Source of the DNA: Ignavibacteria bacterium
Lineage (GTDB): Bacteria > Bacteroidota > Ignavibacteria > Ignavibacteriales > Ignavibacteriaceae
Direction: 5' to 3'
Assembly (NCBI GenBank): GCA_030684555.1
Contig: JAUXVN010000093.1
Location: 1 to 34,048, forward strand
DNA: 34,048 bases
In this document: piece after piece, positions 22,275 through 31,161 of the stretch
Layout: the number at the start of each line of letters is the position of its first letter
How positions within the stretch are numbered: the first letter of the stretch is position 1
The notes under the pieces: generated by a model
Database searches by the model: none
What the model was told of the DNA's origin: nothing
Seen by the model: the letters and a program-made list of their open reading frames with translations, nothing else
Translations under genes and position numbers: made by a program

Positions 22275-24650
22275 ATGATAAGATTCATATCTACTGTACA
22301 AATCCTAATAATTTCTTGTTTTAGTTTTGGGCAGCCGCTTCACGACATTATTAAACCAATCCGGCTTCAAAGCGGATTTGCAAAAGAAATATTGATAAGC
22401 GATATTTTTTACTCCCCAAACTATGATGTTAATTTCCCGCCTAATAAACTTATTGAAGTTGTTTATAGTAAGGAAGATAAAACTCTTAAACTAACACCAA
22501 ATAAAGAGGCTGAAGGGTTTCTATTACTTCCATTTAATATCGATAAAACCACTTATCAAACTCCTGTTCTTATAGAAAAGAAAATTTCTCATCTGTTTAA
22601 GTACCAGACGGATAAGGAAGTAAAAAAAGTAAATCTATTCGGTTCGTTCAATCATTGGAATCGTGAAAATCTTCCGATGAATAAAGTTGGCGATTTTTAT
22701 GAAATTGAAATTTCACTTGAACCGGGAAGGTATGAGTATAAATTTTCTGTTGATGGAGATGAAGTGCTTGATAATACTAATCCAATTCAACTACCGAACG
22801 GACTTGGCGGGTATAATTCAATACTTACACTTACTACCGAAAAAAAGAGTGAACTCTTCTTACACATATTAAATAAAGTTCAAAGTGAACCGGGTTTTAT
22901 TTCATTCAACTTTGAATTGGAATCTAATCCTAAGATAGAAAAACTTTCTAACGAAAATATTATTGCGTTAATCGATAATACCGTAATTGATAAGAAGTCA
23001 ATTCTGATTGATAAAAACCGGATTCAAATTAATTTTAAATCATCAGAGTTAAAGGGGAATAAGACCATTCGTATCGTTTATTCTGAAAACGGTGCGGTAT
23101 CTAACAAACAAACGATAAGATTATATGATGGCATTCCCGCCGGGAATAAAAATTCCCTCGACACCTGGAATGACGCAGTAATTTACTCACTTATGATTGA
23201 TAGATTTTTTGATGGAGATCCGGAAAATTCTATTCCGGTTAATCACCCTGATATTTTAAAACCAGCAAATTACCAGGGCGGCGATTTACTTGGTCTTATT
23301 AAGAAATTAGAAGAAGGATATTTTGATTCACTCGGTATAAATGCAATGTGGATTTCACCTGTGAATGACAACACTAATGAAGCATTTATGGAATATCCGC
23401 CGCCGCACAGATATTATTCGGGTTATCACGGTTATTGGCCTATTCACCATGAACGTGTTGAAGAAAAATTTGGAACTATGGAATTGCTCAAGGAATTTAT
23501 TGCTAAAGCACATCAACGCGGTATAAAAATTTTACTCGATTTTGTTGCTAATCATGTTCATATAGAACATCCTTTTTGGAAAGAACATCGTGATTGGTTT
23601 GGAGTTTTAGAACTTCCGGATGGAAAGAAAAATTTGCGTCTTTGGGATGAACAACGATTAACAACATGGTTTGAACCTTACATGCCTTCGTTTGATTATG
23701 TCTCTTCCACAGAAGCTTTAGAAGTTATGACCGATAATGCAGTCTGGTGGTTGAAAGAAACAAAAGCGGACGGTTTTAGGCATGATGCCGTGAAGCATGT
23801 TCCAAATGAGTTTTGGCGATTATTAACCGAGAAAATTAAAAGAGAAATTGAAGTTTCTGAAAATAAAATTGTCTATCAAATTGGAGAAACATTCGGAAGT
23901 TATGAACTTGTTAGCTCGTATGTGAATAATGGTCAATTAAGTGCTCAGTTCAATTTTAATCTTTATGATACTGCAATTCCGGTATTCACGAAAGAAGGAG
24001 AATCTTTTGTTACTCTTGATGAACAGATGTTTAGAACATTCAGTGTTTACGGTGAAAATCATGTTATGGGAAATGTTGTTGACAGTCACGACAAGGTTAG
24101 ATTTATTGCTTATGCAGACGGTGATATAAAAGGTGATCCGGGTGAATTAGCCTGGACAAATCCGCCAACAGTTGACCACAAATCAAGTTACGATAAATTG
24201 AAATTACATCTCGCATTTATATTATCAATTCCCGGAATTCCGGTAATCTATTATGGAGATGAAATTGGAATGACAGGAGCCTCTGATCCCGATAATCGCC
24301 GTATGATGCGCTTTGGAAGTGAGCTATCGGAATGGGAAACGGAAACATTACAGGACGTTAAAAAAATTGTTAATGTTAGAAAAAGTATTTCCTCTTTACG
24401 GCATGGTGATTTCAAAACATTACAAGCAGATGAAAATTTATATGTCTACATTCGTTCAGATTTAAACGACAGAGTAATTGTTGCACTAAATAAATCAGCG
24501 TTACCGCAAAAAATAAAAATTAATCTGCCAACTTTTTATTCGGTAAAAAGTGCTGAAGATATTTTTTCAAAAGATAAAGTTGAAGTAAAGAATAATGAGT
24601 TGAATTTAACAATTCCGGCAATTGGTTATAAGTTTATCATATTAAAGTAA
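22275..24650 (+). CDS. Secreted CBM48-like/GH13 glucan hydrolase
   Basis: Alpha-glucan hydrolase of 791 aa with a signal peptide (VQILIISCFSFG-Q), so it acts in the periplasm or outside. About residues 105-170 form a CBM48/AMPK-like glycogen-binding domain (VNLFGSFNHWNRENLPMN, then GRYEYKFSVDG). A second beta domain follows (about 195-290). The GH13 barrel starts near residue 300 (VIYSLMIDRFFDGDP). Catalytic residues are Asp504 (nucleophile, DGFRHDAVKH), Glu538 (acid/base, QIGETFG) and Asp606 (VVDSHDKVRF); DFVANH is also present. The C-terminal beta sheet domain ends FIILK. Best fit is a neopullulanase/cyclomaltodextrinase or pullulanase-like enzyme on starch, glycogen or maltodextrin. GGAG precedes the ATG. 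Confidence 0.9.
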   Translation: MIRFISTVQILIISCFSFGQPLHDIIKPIRLQSGFAKEILISDIFYSPNYDVNFPPNKLIEVVYSKEDKTLKLTPNKEAEGFLLLPFNIDKTTYQTPVLIEKKISHLFKYQTDKEVKKVNLFGSFNHWNRENLPMNKVGDFYEIEISLEPGRYEYKFSVDGDEVLDNTNPIQLPNGLGGYNSILTLTTEKKSELFLHILNKVQSEPGFISFNFELESNPKIEKLSNENIIALIDNTVIDKKSILIDKNRIQINFKSSELKGNKTIRIVYSENGAVSNKQTIRLYDGIPAGNKNSLDTWNDAVIYSLMIDRFFDGDPENSIPVNHPDILKPANYQGGDLLGLIKKLEEGYFDSLGINAMWISPVNDNTNEAFMEYPPPHRYYSGYHGYWPIHHERVEEKFGTMELLKEFIAKAHQRGIKILLDFVANHVHIEHPFWKEHRDWFGVLELPDGKKNLRLWDEQRLTTWFEPYMPSFDYVSSTEALEVMTDNAVWWLKETKADGFRHDAVKHVPNEFWRLLTEKIKREIEVSENKIVYQIGETFGSYELVSSYVNNGQLSAQFNFNLYDTAIPVFTKEGESFVTLDEQMFRTFSVYGENHVMGNVVDSHDKVRFIAYADGDIKGDPGELAWTNPPTVDHKSSYDKLKLHLAFILSIPGIPVIYYGDEIGMTGASDPDNRRMMRFGSELSEWETETLQDVKKIVNVRKSISSLRHGDFKTLQADENLYVYIRSDLNDRVIVALNKSALPQKIKINLPTFYSVKSAEDIFSKDKVEVKNNELNLTIPAIGYKFIILK

Positions 24651-24656
24651 AACCAT

Positions 24657-25034
24657 ATGGAGATAAATCAAATAACAGAGAAAATACTTAGTTGTGCTTT
24701 TAAAGTACATACCATATTGGGTCCAGGTCTTTTGGAAAGCGCGTTTGAAGAGTGTTTGTTTTATGAGATTAAGAAATCACAATTGCATGTTGAAAAGCAA
24801 AAATCATTACCGCTGGTATATTTTGAAGTTAAATTGGATGCCGGATATCGTATCGATTTGTTAGTTGAAAACAAAGTTATTGTTGAACTTAAATCAGTTG
24901 AAGCCATTAATGATGTGCATTTAGCACAAGTTTTGACTTATCTAAAATTATCAGGATGCGAAGTCGGATTACTTATTAATTTTAATGTCAAGTCTCTCAA
25001 AAATGGGATACGACGAGTTATTAATACTAATTGA
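24657..25034 (+). CDS. GxxExxY-family protein (PD-(D/E)XK nuclease-like fold)
   Basis: 125-aa soluble protein of the GxxExxY type: ITEKILSCAFKVHTILGPGL then LESAFEECLFYEIKK (the motif position has Phe where Tyr is usual), a basic/beta central part (RIDLLVENKVIVELKSVEAI), and AQVLTYLKLSGCEVGLLINF. The central DL--(n)-VELKS line looks like the catalytic D ... ExK of PD-(D/E)XK nucleases, the fold usually assigned to this family. Function unknown; genes of this family are scattered among many phyla and often carry an adjacent repeat, as here (25084-25200). It begins 6 bases after the GH13 stop, so it shares that transcript, but it is unrelated in function. Confidence 0.85.
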   Translation: MEINQITEKILSCAFKVHTILGPGLLESAFEECLFYEIKKSQLHVEKQKSLPLVYFEVKLDAGYRIDLLVENKVIVELKSVEAINDVHLAQVLTYLKLSGCEVGLLINFNVKSLKNGIRRVINTN

Positions 25035-25083
25035 TTATTTTCCATCCTTTAAAATAATAACCATTGAGCACTGGAGTGATTTT

Positions 25084-25200
25084 GACTCTGCGTAACTCTG
25101 TGCAAAACTCTATGCGACTCTGTGGTTAAGTGTACCCTAAAATTTGTGAAGGTCTAACCACAGAGTTTCACAGAGTAAAGAAAAAGGGAGTTTCACAGAG
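25084..25200. repeat. Tandem/inverted CTCTGTG repeat beside the GxxExxY gene
   Basis: Left part 25084-25128 carries four tandem copies of CTCTG-G (ctctgcg, ctctgtg, ctctatg, ctctgtgg). Right part 25155-25200 carries the complement (cacagag three times). The perfect core ACTCTGTGGTTA (25117-25128) pairs with TAACCACAGAGT (25155-25166), making a stem with a 26-base loop, and the outer copies extend it. It fills the gap between the plus-strand GxxExxY gene and the converging methyltransferase gene, and can serve as a two-way terminator. Such repeats are widely scattered in environmental genomes. Confidence 0.65.
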
Positions 25201-25203
25201 TTT

Positions 25204-26643
25204 TTAAAAATTCACAAAAATTTCTTGAGTTCTTTTTGATCGTGGGAAGCGGCTTTTTATACCGTCATTGGAGAATGATGCCGTACCGAGCAGTGAACTA
25301 TCATAAAAAATAACACCTTGTCCCTTAAAAGGAGGATCAATTTTTATTGTTCCCCCTTCAAGATATTTTTTTAGTTCATCTTTTGATGTAATTGTATAGG
25401 TGTTTTTACTAATATGTTTCTGAAAGATATGTGCGGCTTGCGTATGCAAAACAATTGAGTTATGCTTGTCGATAGTACCAAATCTTGTTCCGAGTCGTTC
25501 ATAATAATCGAGTTCTTCATCTTCCCAATCTTTTGAAAGGAAGAAAATATCATTCCCTTTTCTCAGATAGGTATATTTTTCAAACTCATTTTTATCAATA
25601 CCGAATGTCGTTTCTAACTCGATGAAATAAGGCTGCAATAATTTCTTCTTGATAAATGGAATTTCTCTTATCGGTTTTCCGAAGTAAGGTTTTGTTTCAA
25701 TCTCATCGGTTTTGGCCAACTTAACAATAAAAAATCCTTCTGAATTAATTTCCCAAGGAATTATTCTTTTTGCCAAAGATAAACTTTCATCAAAAATATT
25801 ATCTCCAAAACTTTGTTTTCCGTTTATCGATTTTACCGGAAGCTCAATTGGTAAAAGTTTAACCGGATATTTTTTAAGAAGTTTATCTATAACCATCTCG
25901 TTTTCTTCAACAGTCATTGTACAAGTTGAATAAACAAGTTCGCCGCCGACCTTAAGCATTTTTATTGCAGAGACAAGTAATTTGTATTGAACTTCAGAAA
26001 GGCTCTCAACTTTTTGCTGCGACCACCAACTGCTTACTTCCCCCTTTTTCTGCATTATTCCCAATCCACTGCAAGGGGCATCAACTAATATTTTATCAAA
26101 ATAATTGCTGAAGGATTTACTTAACAATTCCCCTTTTGAATGAATAACACCGGTGTTTAAGACGTTCATTCTGTCGAGATTAAAAACCAAAGTTTTAACT
26201 CTGTCAAGTTGAACTTCATTTACAACCAACTTTCCGCTGTTTAACATTAGCTCCGCAAGCTGAGTTGATTTTGAACCCGGAGCCGAACATAGGTCAAGTA
26301 CAGTTTCGCCCGGTTGTGGAGAAAGGACAATTGCCGGAATCATTGATGATAAACTTTGAATGTAAAACTCACCAAGAATATGTTCAATTGTTTTACCGAG
26401 CAATCTTTTAGGATCATTTATTATAAAACCATTTGGAATGTTTATTATATCAGTTAAGGTAATATCAAATTTCTTAAGTTTCTCCCGGAGTGAATTGATG
26501 TCTGATTTTAATGGATTAACACGAATATAGGTTAAAGGATCGCGGCTAATAAAATCAACATATTTTGCAGCATCTTCTGAGCCGAATAAGTTAAGAAGAT
26601 AATCGTGTATTTTTTGACTTACTTCAATTTGATTATTTTTCAA
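25204..26643 (-). CDS. RsmB/RsmF-type 16S rRNA m5C methyltransferase (NOL1/NOP2/sun family)
   Basis: SAM-dependent RNA cytosine-5 methyltransferase of 479 aa. SAM site ETVLDLCSAPGSKSTQ (about residues 113-128). First catalytic region DAPCSGLG with Cys191, second STCTM with Cys241; the Cys attacks C6 of the target base while the other releases the product. The C-terminal half (about 300-479; FIKKKLLQPYFIELE, then PFKGQGVIFYDSS) is the RsmF-type PUA-like RNA-binding part, so the better guess is RsmF-like. Start is TTG at 26643, overlapping the upstream TGA by two bases (TTGA); no ATG is near. This coupling puts it in an operon with the unknown protein and bshA. Confidence 0.88.
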   Translation of the reverse strand: MKNNQIEVSQKIHDYLLNLFGSEDAAKYVDFISRDPLTYIRVNPLKSDINSLREKLKKFDITLTDIINIPNGFIINDPKRLLGKTIEHILGEFYIQSLSSMIPAIVLSPQPGETVLDLCSAPGSKSTQLAELMLNSGKLVVNEVQLDRVKTLVFNLDRMNVLNTGVIHSKGELLSKSFSNYFDKILVDAPCSGLGIMQKKGEVSSWWSQQKVESLSEVQYKLLVSAIKMLKVGGELVYSTCTMTVEENEMVIDKLLKKYPVKLLPIELPVKSINGKQSFGDNIFDESLSLAKRIIPWEINSEGFFIVKLAKTDEIETKPYFGKPIREIPFIKKKLLQPYFIELETTFGIDKNEFEKYTYLRKGNDIFFLSKDWEDEELDYYERLGTRFGTIDKHNSIVLHTQAAHIFQKHISKNTYTITSKDELKKYLEGGTIKIDPPFKGQGVIFYDSSLLGTASFSNDGIKSRFPRSKRTQEIFVNF

Positions 26644-27065
26644 TAGCGGACAAGATTTAGATTTCTGAAAATATCATTACTTACGGCGTGCAGATTTTTT
26701 CCTTCCGGAAAATATTTTTTATATAATAACGAAATGTCTTTTATTATTCCGTCAAGGTATTTGTTGTATGAAGATAGAGATTTTTTAAGTTCGTCTTCAT
26801 TTGTTGGAAGGAAAATTTTATCAGGTTTAGTACGGCTTGAATAGACTAAAAATTTAGCTTCGTCATATGAAGTTGAATGAAAAACAAGAGTTCCGCCTGC
26901 AGTTAAAATTTCATATTTACCAAAGAACTCTTCTCCAAGAATAAGATTTTTAGCCGGAACAGAAATCTCCTTTGCCTGATAACCGGAAATAAATCCTTCG
27001 GGGAAATTTTTCAACTCCTTAGCAAGAGCGTTTACTTGCTGATTTATAAAGTCTTTTTCTTTCAT
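26640..27065 (-). CDS. Uncharacterised 141-aa protein between bshA and the rRNA methyltransferase
   Basis: Soluble protein with no signal peptide or membrane helix. It opens with a helical stretch (FINQQVNALAKELKNFPEGF), then mixed alpha/beta sequence (AGGTLVFHSTSYDEAKFLVY) and a charged helical end. I do not recognise the family. It starts 4 bases after the bshA stop and ends in overlap with the methyltransferase start, so the three genes are one transcript. It could act on the methyltransferase or on bacillithiol handling; neither is shown by sequence. Confidence 0.8.
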   Translation of the reverse strand: MKEKDFINQQVNALAKELKNFPEGFISGYQAKEISVPAKNLILGEEFFGKYEILTAGGTLVFHSTSYDEAKFLVYSSRTKPDKIFLPTNEDELKKSLSSYNKYLDGIIKDISLLYKKYFPEGKNLHAVSNDIFRNLNLVRY

Positions 27066-27069
27066 CAGA

Positions 27070-28194
27070 TTAACTTCTTAAAACAGCCTCATAAAATTTT
27101 TCGTACTGAGGAACTACAATCTGTTTATCGAATTTTTCAACCGCACGTTTGCGGGCGTTTTCAGAGAAGAGTTTATATTTTCTCGGGTTAGTTAATAGAT
27201 CTAGAGTATATTTTGCCATTCGGTCAATATCACCAATTTCCGCAATAAAACCGTTTTCGTTATGCACTACTAATTCAGGTAGTCCACCAACGCTTGAACT
27301 TATAACCGGTAATCCGCAGGACATTGCTTCCAAAGCCGCTAAACCAAAACTTTCTGATTGAGACGGGATTAGAAAAAGATCGGCAGCATTTAAAATATCT
27401 ACTAAAGCTTCCTGTTTTCCGAGAAAAATTACTTTGTCGCATAAATTTAATTCGCGGCACAATCTTTCACATTCTGAACGATCAGGTCCATCACCAACTA
27501 GCAGAAGTTTACTTGGAATTTCTTTACTCACTTTGTCAATAATATGGATTGTATCAATTACACGTTTTACTACACGAAAGTTAGAAGTATGAATTAGAAT
27601 CTTTTCACCATTCGGAGCAAATTTCTTTTTGAGTTGAGAATCTTCATCAGGTTTAAATAATTCGGTATCAACGAAATTTGGAATTACGGAAATATCTTCT
27701 TCAATATGATAATTAGTCAAAGTTTTTTCTTTAAGAAAACGGGAAACCGCTGTTACACCATCACTTTTTTCTATGCTGAATTTAACAAGATGAACAAACG
27801 AAGGTTCAAGCCCAACAAGAGTTATATCAGTTCCATGTAAAGTAGTTATTAGTTTTAAATCTTTTTTTGGCTTTAGAATTTCTTTTGCAAGATAACCGCT
27901 AATTGCATGTGGTATGGCATAATGAACATGCAGCAAATCAAGGTTTTCGTAATTTGCGACTTCCACCATCTTGCTTGCAAGGGCAAGACTGTAAAGGGGA
28001 AATTCGAACAAAGGATAATTGCTCATTTCAACTTCGTGAAAGAAAATATTGTCAACAAAATGACTTAACCTAAAGGGGAGCGCATAACTTATGAAGTGAA
28101 CTTCGTGTCCGTTCAAAGCGAGTTCTTTCCCCAATTCGGTTGCAATAACACCGCTGCCGCCGTAAGTGGGGTAACAGGTAATTCCTATTTTCAT
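27070..28194 (-). CDS. bshA: N-acetyl-alpha-D-glucosaminyl L-malate synthase (bacillithiol synthesis)
   Basis: GT4-family glycosyltransferase of 374 aa. It transfers GlcNAc from UDP-GlcNAc to L-malate, the first step of bacillithiol synthesis. The N-terminus is the classic one for BshA (IGITCYPTYGGSGVIATELG), followed by HEVHFISYALPFRL and LLHVHYAIPHA. The C-terminal half holds the UDP-sugar site (GDGPDRSECERL, then SQSESFGLAALEAMSCGLPV, a Glu-(x7)-Glu pattern). Length is normal. Related malate/other GT4 enzymes can look alike, but the N-terminal phrase is distinctive. BshB/BshC are not in the window; in this group they are usually elsewhere. ATG 28194 faces away from the heparinase-like gene; 148 bases separate the two. 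Confidence 0.92.
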   Translation of the reverse strand: MKIGITCYPTYGGSGVIATELGKELALNGHEVHFISYALPFRLSHFVDNIFFHEVEMSNYPLFEFPLYSLALASKMVEVANYENLDLLHVHYAIPHAISGYLAKEILKPKKDLKLITTLHGTDITLVGLEPSFVHLVKFSIEKSDGVTAVSRFLKEKTLTNYHIEEDISVIPNFVDTELFKPDEDSQLKKKFAPNGEKILIHTSNFRVVKRVIDTIHIIDKVSKEIPSKLLLVGDGPDRSECERLCRELNLCDKVIFLGKQEALVDILNAADLFLIPSQSESFGLAALEAMSCGLPVISSSVGGLPELVVHNENGFIAEIGDIDRMAKYTLDLLTNPRKYKLFSENARKRAVEKFDKQIVVPQYEKFYEAVLRS

Positions 28195-28342
28195 CGTACC
28201 ATTTCCTAAAGTGAATAAATATCAGTCATAATTTACTTCTTTATTTAAGATAATTAAAGAGTCTAAGAATTGGTTTGTTTATCCCTATATCAAACTTTCT
28301 TCTTATTTTTAATATTCAATAATCAACAAATTAGAAAGCACC

Positions 28343-30286
28343 TTGAAGTTATCGGATTTCTTTTCAGTTTTTAATTTTACAAATTTTCAATCGCAATCAT
28401 TTAAACGCGAAGTGGAATCCTCGTACTATTCAAAAAAACCGATTTCATTACCTCCGGTTAAGAAAATTCAGACAGACGATTTAATGCAATTTAAATCGAA
28501 CATGCTTTTACTTTTTCCTTACATCGAAGGAATTAGTGAATTTGAGGAGAACGAAAACTTCAATTTTAAAAATGTAATTTCTAAAGCGGAGGAGATGAAA
28601 TCATATTTTTCCAACGACAAAAAGAATCCGGTTAAATTTGATTGGAATTTAGATCGGGGTTCGGGACATCAGTTTCCTCAATTATTTATCTGGAACAAGG
28701 AACTAATGCGTTTCCCTAAAGGAGTTGATCCCGTAACATTATGGAAATTTGGAAGTTTTAATTTCTCTCATTCTCTTGCAGTCGCTTTTGTAATTACAGG
28801 AGACGAAAACTATGTTGATCTGTTTTTGGAACTTATACAAGATTTTCAAAATGAAAATCCGTTTTGTGCAACTATTCAGTGGTATGATGAATCAACAACA
28901 TCAATCCGTTTAGTCAATTTATGTTTGGCGCTTGCGTTCTTTTCAAAATCAGAGAGAATGGATCACGATAAAATAAATTCAGTTATCGAATTAATTCTAT
29001 ATCATGCCGTTTATCTCGAAAATTTTATCAATTCAACTAAAGTAAAAGATTATAGATATTATTTAGCTCTTTTGGGACTTCTTTCCACTTCCGTCATTTT
29101 GGGTGAATCAAGTTATAGCAATAGAATCAAAAGTTTTGTACAGCAAAGTTTCGAATCGGGTATAAAAGAGATCATCCATCGGGATGGCATTTTTACGGGA
29201 CAATCAATTACTCACCATCTGCTTATAACCGAATGTTTTCTTCTCGCAAAAGTATTACTCCACAAAAAGAATTTCGAGGTTTCAAAATATTATGATGACC
29301 AGCTTTATAAAATGCTTCTTGTAGTTTCACAATATTTAAGAGAAGATGGCTCAATCCCCAAATTCGGTGATGACATTATTTCAACGATTATTTTTGATGA
29401 TAAGAATTACGTTAACGAACTGCTTTGCTGCGGGGCTTATCTATTTAAAGATCGAGAGCTTAAATATTATGTAAAAGAATTGTCACATGAATTAATATTT
29501 TTATTTGGAGTAGATTCTTTTAAAAGTTGGAACTTGATACCAGTCAGCGAACCACCAATCATTTCAAAAGGATTCGAATTAGGCGGGCAGTACATTTTAA
29601 GAAAGAAAGATTTCAACCTCTTTGTGCGTGCCGGAAGCATTGGAGATAAAAGCAGCGGCGCACCTTCTCATAACGATACTTTCGCTTTCGAATTGAATTA
29701 TAAAAACAAACCTTTTATTGTTGACGCCGGAACTTATTCTTTTTTTGCGGATAAGGAATTAAGAAATCAACTCCGTTCGGTTTTTAACCATAATACTTTT
29801 TACGTTGACAATGAACAGCTTGCGGAGTTCGAAGGAATCTATCGGATAAAAAATGACCTAACAAAACCTAAATTACTTGAGTGGAAAACCAACAACGATG
29901 AAGATATTCTTTCGGTACAGCATTATGCTTATGTGCGGTTAAGTGATCCGGTAATTTCTAAGCGTACTTTTCATCTTTTTAAAGAAAAGAATAAGTTGAA
30001 AATTAAGGATGAATTTATCGGAGGCGAAAAACATGTAATTAGCGGGAATGTCAATTTTCACCCTGACGTTAAAGTTACAAAACTTGATACAAGACAGTAT
30101 TTACTTGAAAATGGCGAAGTTAAGATAAATCTTACTTTCAATTATTCGAGCGAATATTTTGAATCATTCATACATACATCCAACTTTTCACCGGAATATG
30201 GGAAATTAATTGTATCAAAAAAAATTCATTATGCATTAAGCGAAACTCTTCCTGCTTTTTATATAATTGAAATGAATTTATTATGA
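28343..30286 (+). CDS. Heparinase II/III-like polysaccharide lyase-family protein
   Basis: Protein of 647 aa in the heparinase II/III (alginate-lyase-like) family. The N-terminal (alpha/alpha) barrel spans about residues 60-370 (FPQLFIWNKELMRFPKGVDP, YLALLGLLSTSVIL, TGQSITHHLLITECFLL). The C-terminal beta-sandwich starts near residue 400 with the core GAPSHNDTFAFEL, FIVDAGTYSFFAD and RSVFNHNTFYVDN. The conserved His in SHNDT matches a catalytic-type position. No signal peptide is seen, so it is probably cytoplasmic, as are relatives found in surface-polysaccharide loci. The start is TTG 28343: the frame is closed by TAA 28310 upstream and has no ATG until residue 49. Its stop overlaps the PfkB gene start. 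Confidence 0.85.
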   Translation: MKLSDFFSVFNFTNFQSQSFKREVESSYYSKKPISLPPVKKIQTDDLMQFKSNMLLLFPYIEGISEFEENENFNFKNVISKAEEMKSYFSNDKKNPVKFDWNLDRGSGHQFPQLFIWNKELMRFPKGVDPVTLWKFGSFNFSHSLAVAFVITGDENYVDLFLELIQDFQNENPFCATIQWYDESTTSIRLVNLCLALAFFSKSERMDHDKINSVIELILYHAVYLENFINSTKVKDYRYYLALLGLLSTSVILGESSYSNRIKSFVQQSFESGIKEIIHRDGIFTGQSITHHLLITECFLLAKVLLHKKNFEVSKYYDDQLYKMLLVVSQYLREDGSIPKFGDDIISTIIFDDKNYVNELLCCGAYLFKDRELKYYVKELSHELIFLFGVDSFKSWNLIPVSEPPIISKGFELGGQYILRKKDFNLFVRAGSIGDKSSGAPSHNDTFAFELNYKNKPFIVDAGTYSFFADKELRNQLRSVFNHNTFYVDNEQLAEFEGIYRIKNDLTKPKLLEWKTNNDEDILSVQHYAYVRLSDPVISKRTFHLFKEKNKLKIKDEFIGGEKHVISGNVNFHPDVKVTKLDTRQYLLENGEVKINLTFNYSSEYFESFIHTSNFSPEYGKLIVSKKIHYALSETLPAFYIIEMNLL

Positions 30287-31161
30287 AGATGTTATTAATC
30301 GGGCAATCAGTTGAGGACCACATTCTTTTTGATGGTTTAGAAAAACCTGTTACGCCCGGGGGAATTTTTTATTCTGCAGCAGGACTTTCCTCATTGAAAA
30401 GTGAAGATGATGAAATATATCTATGCACATCAATTGCAGAGAAAAATTATCATTTATTTGAGTGGATTTATAACGATATCGATCTGAGTTATTCAACTTA
30501 TGTAGAAAAAATCCCCGAAATTTATTTAACGGTTCGCACAGGATATGAACGCGATGAATGTTATAATCACATAACAGATTCTCTTTCGGTGACGTATGAT
30601 AATCTAAATTCTTTTGACGGAATTTATATTAACATGATCACCGGATTTGATATTTCGCTTGAAACACTTAAAGAGATTAGAAAACATTTCCCGGGAATTA
30701 TTTATCTTGACGTTCATTCATTAGCCCGCGGATTGAATGATAAAATGGAAAGACATTTCAGAACAATTCCGAATTTTTCTGAATGGGCAAAAAGTGTTAC
30801 AATTATACAGGTGAATGAAAACGAGTTATTAACACTTTCGGAAAACCAAAACGAAAAAGAAATTGCCAAAGAAATTTTATCATACGGTGCAAAAATACTT
30901 ATCGTTACTTATGGAGAGCGCGGAGCAGGAATCTACTTTATTAAGGAAAATGAACTTAAATATATTTTTGTCTCGGTTGATAAAGTTGAAACACTAAATC
31001 AAGTTGGATGCGGGGATGTTTTCGGGAGTTCATATTTTTATAAATATTTGAAAACAAAAAATTATATTGAAGCATTACGTTTTGCCGTTAAAGCATCGCA
31101 GTGTGTAGCTTCTTACGGAAATATAATGCAAATAAGGAATTTAAAAATAGATGTTTCATAA
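30283..31161 (+). CDS. PfkB-family carbohydrate kinase
   Basis: Ribokinase/PfkB-fold protein of 292 aa. The C-terminal active-site motif is NQVGCGDVFGSSYFYKYL: catalytic base Asp245 and Gly of the anion hole are kept, but Cys243 replaces the Ala or Gly usual in the GAGD motif. The N-terminal substrate side shows LIGQSVEDH and TPGGIFYSAAGLSSL, with a YLTVRTGYERDE region. It is somewhat short and lacks an obvious lid, so the substrate cannot be told; a free sugar or sugar phosphate from the neighbouring polysaccharide route is likely. Overlap ATGA with the heparinase-like gene and 11 bases with the reductase gene suggest coupling. Confidence 0.85.
   Translation: MKMLLIGQSVEDHILFDGLEKPVTPGGIFYSAAGLSSLKSEDDEIYLCTSIAEKNYHLFEWIYNDIDLSYSTYVEKIPEIYLTVRTGYERDECYNHITDSLSVTYDNLNSFDGIYINMITGFDISLETLKEIRKHFPGIIYLDVHSLARGLNDKMERHFRTIPNFSEWAKSVTIIQVNENELLTLSENQNEKEIAKEILSYGAKILIVTYGERGAGIYFIKENELKYIFVSVDKVETLNQVGCGDVFGSSYFYKYLKTKNYIEALRFAVKASQCVASYGNIMQIRNLKIDVS

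Noticed and set aside
25084-25200. CRISPR-like array
   Set aside because: The repeated units are only 6-8 bases, spacing is irregular and copies occur in both directions, so it is not a CRISPR array.
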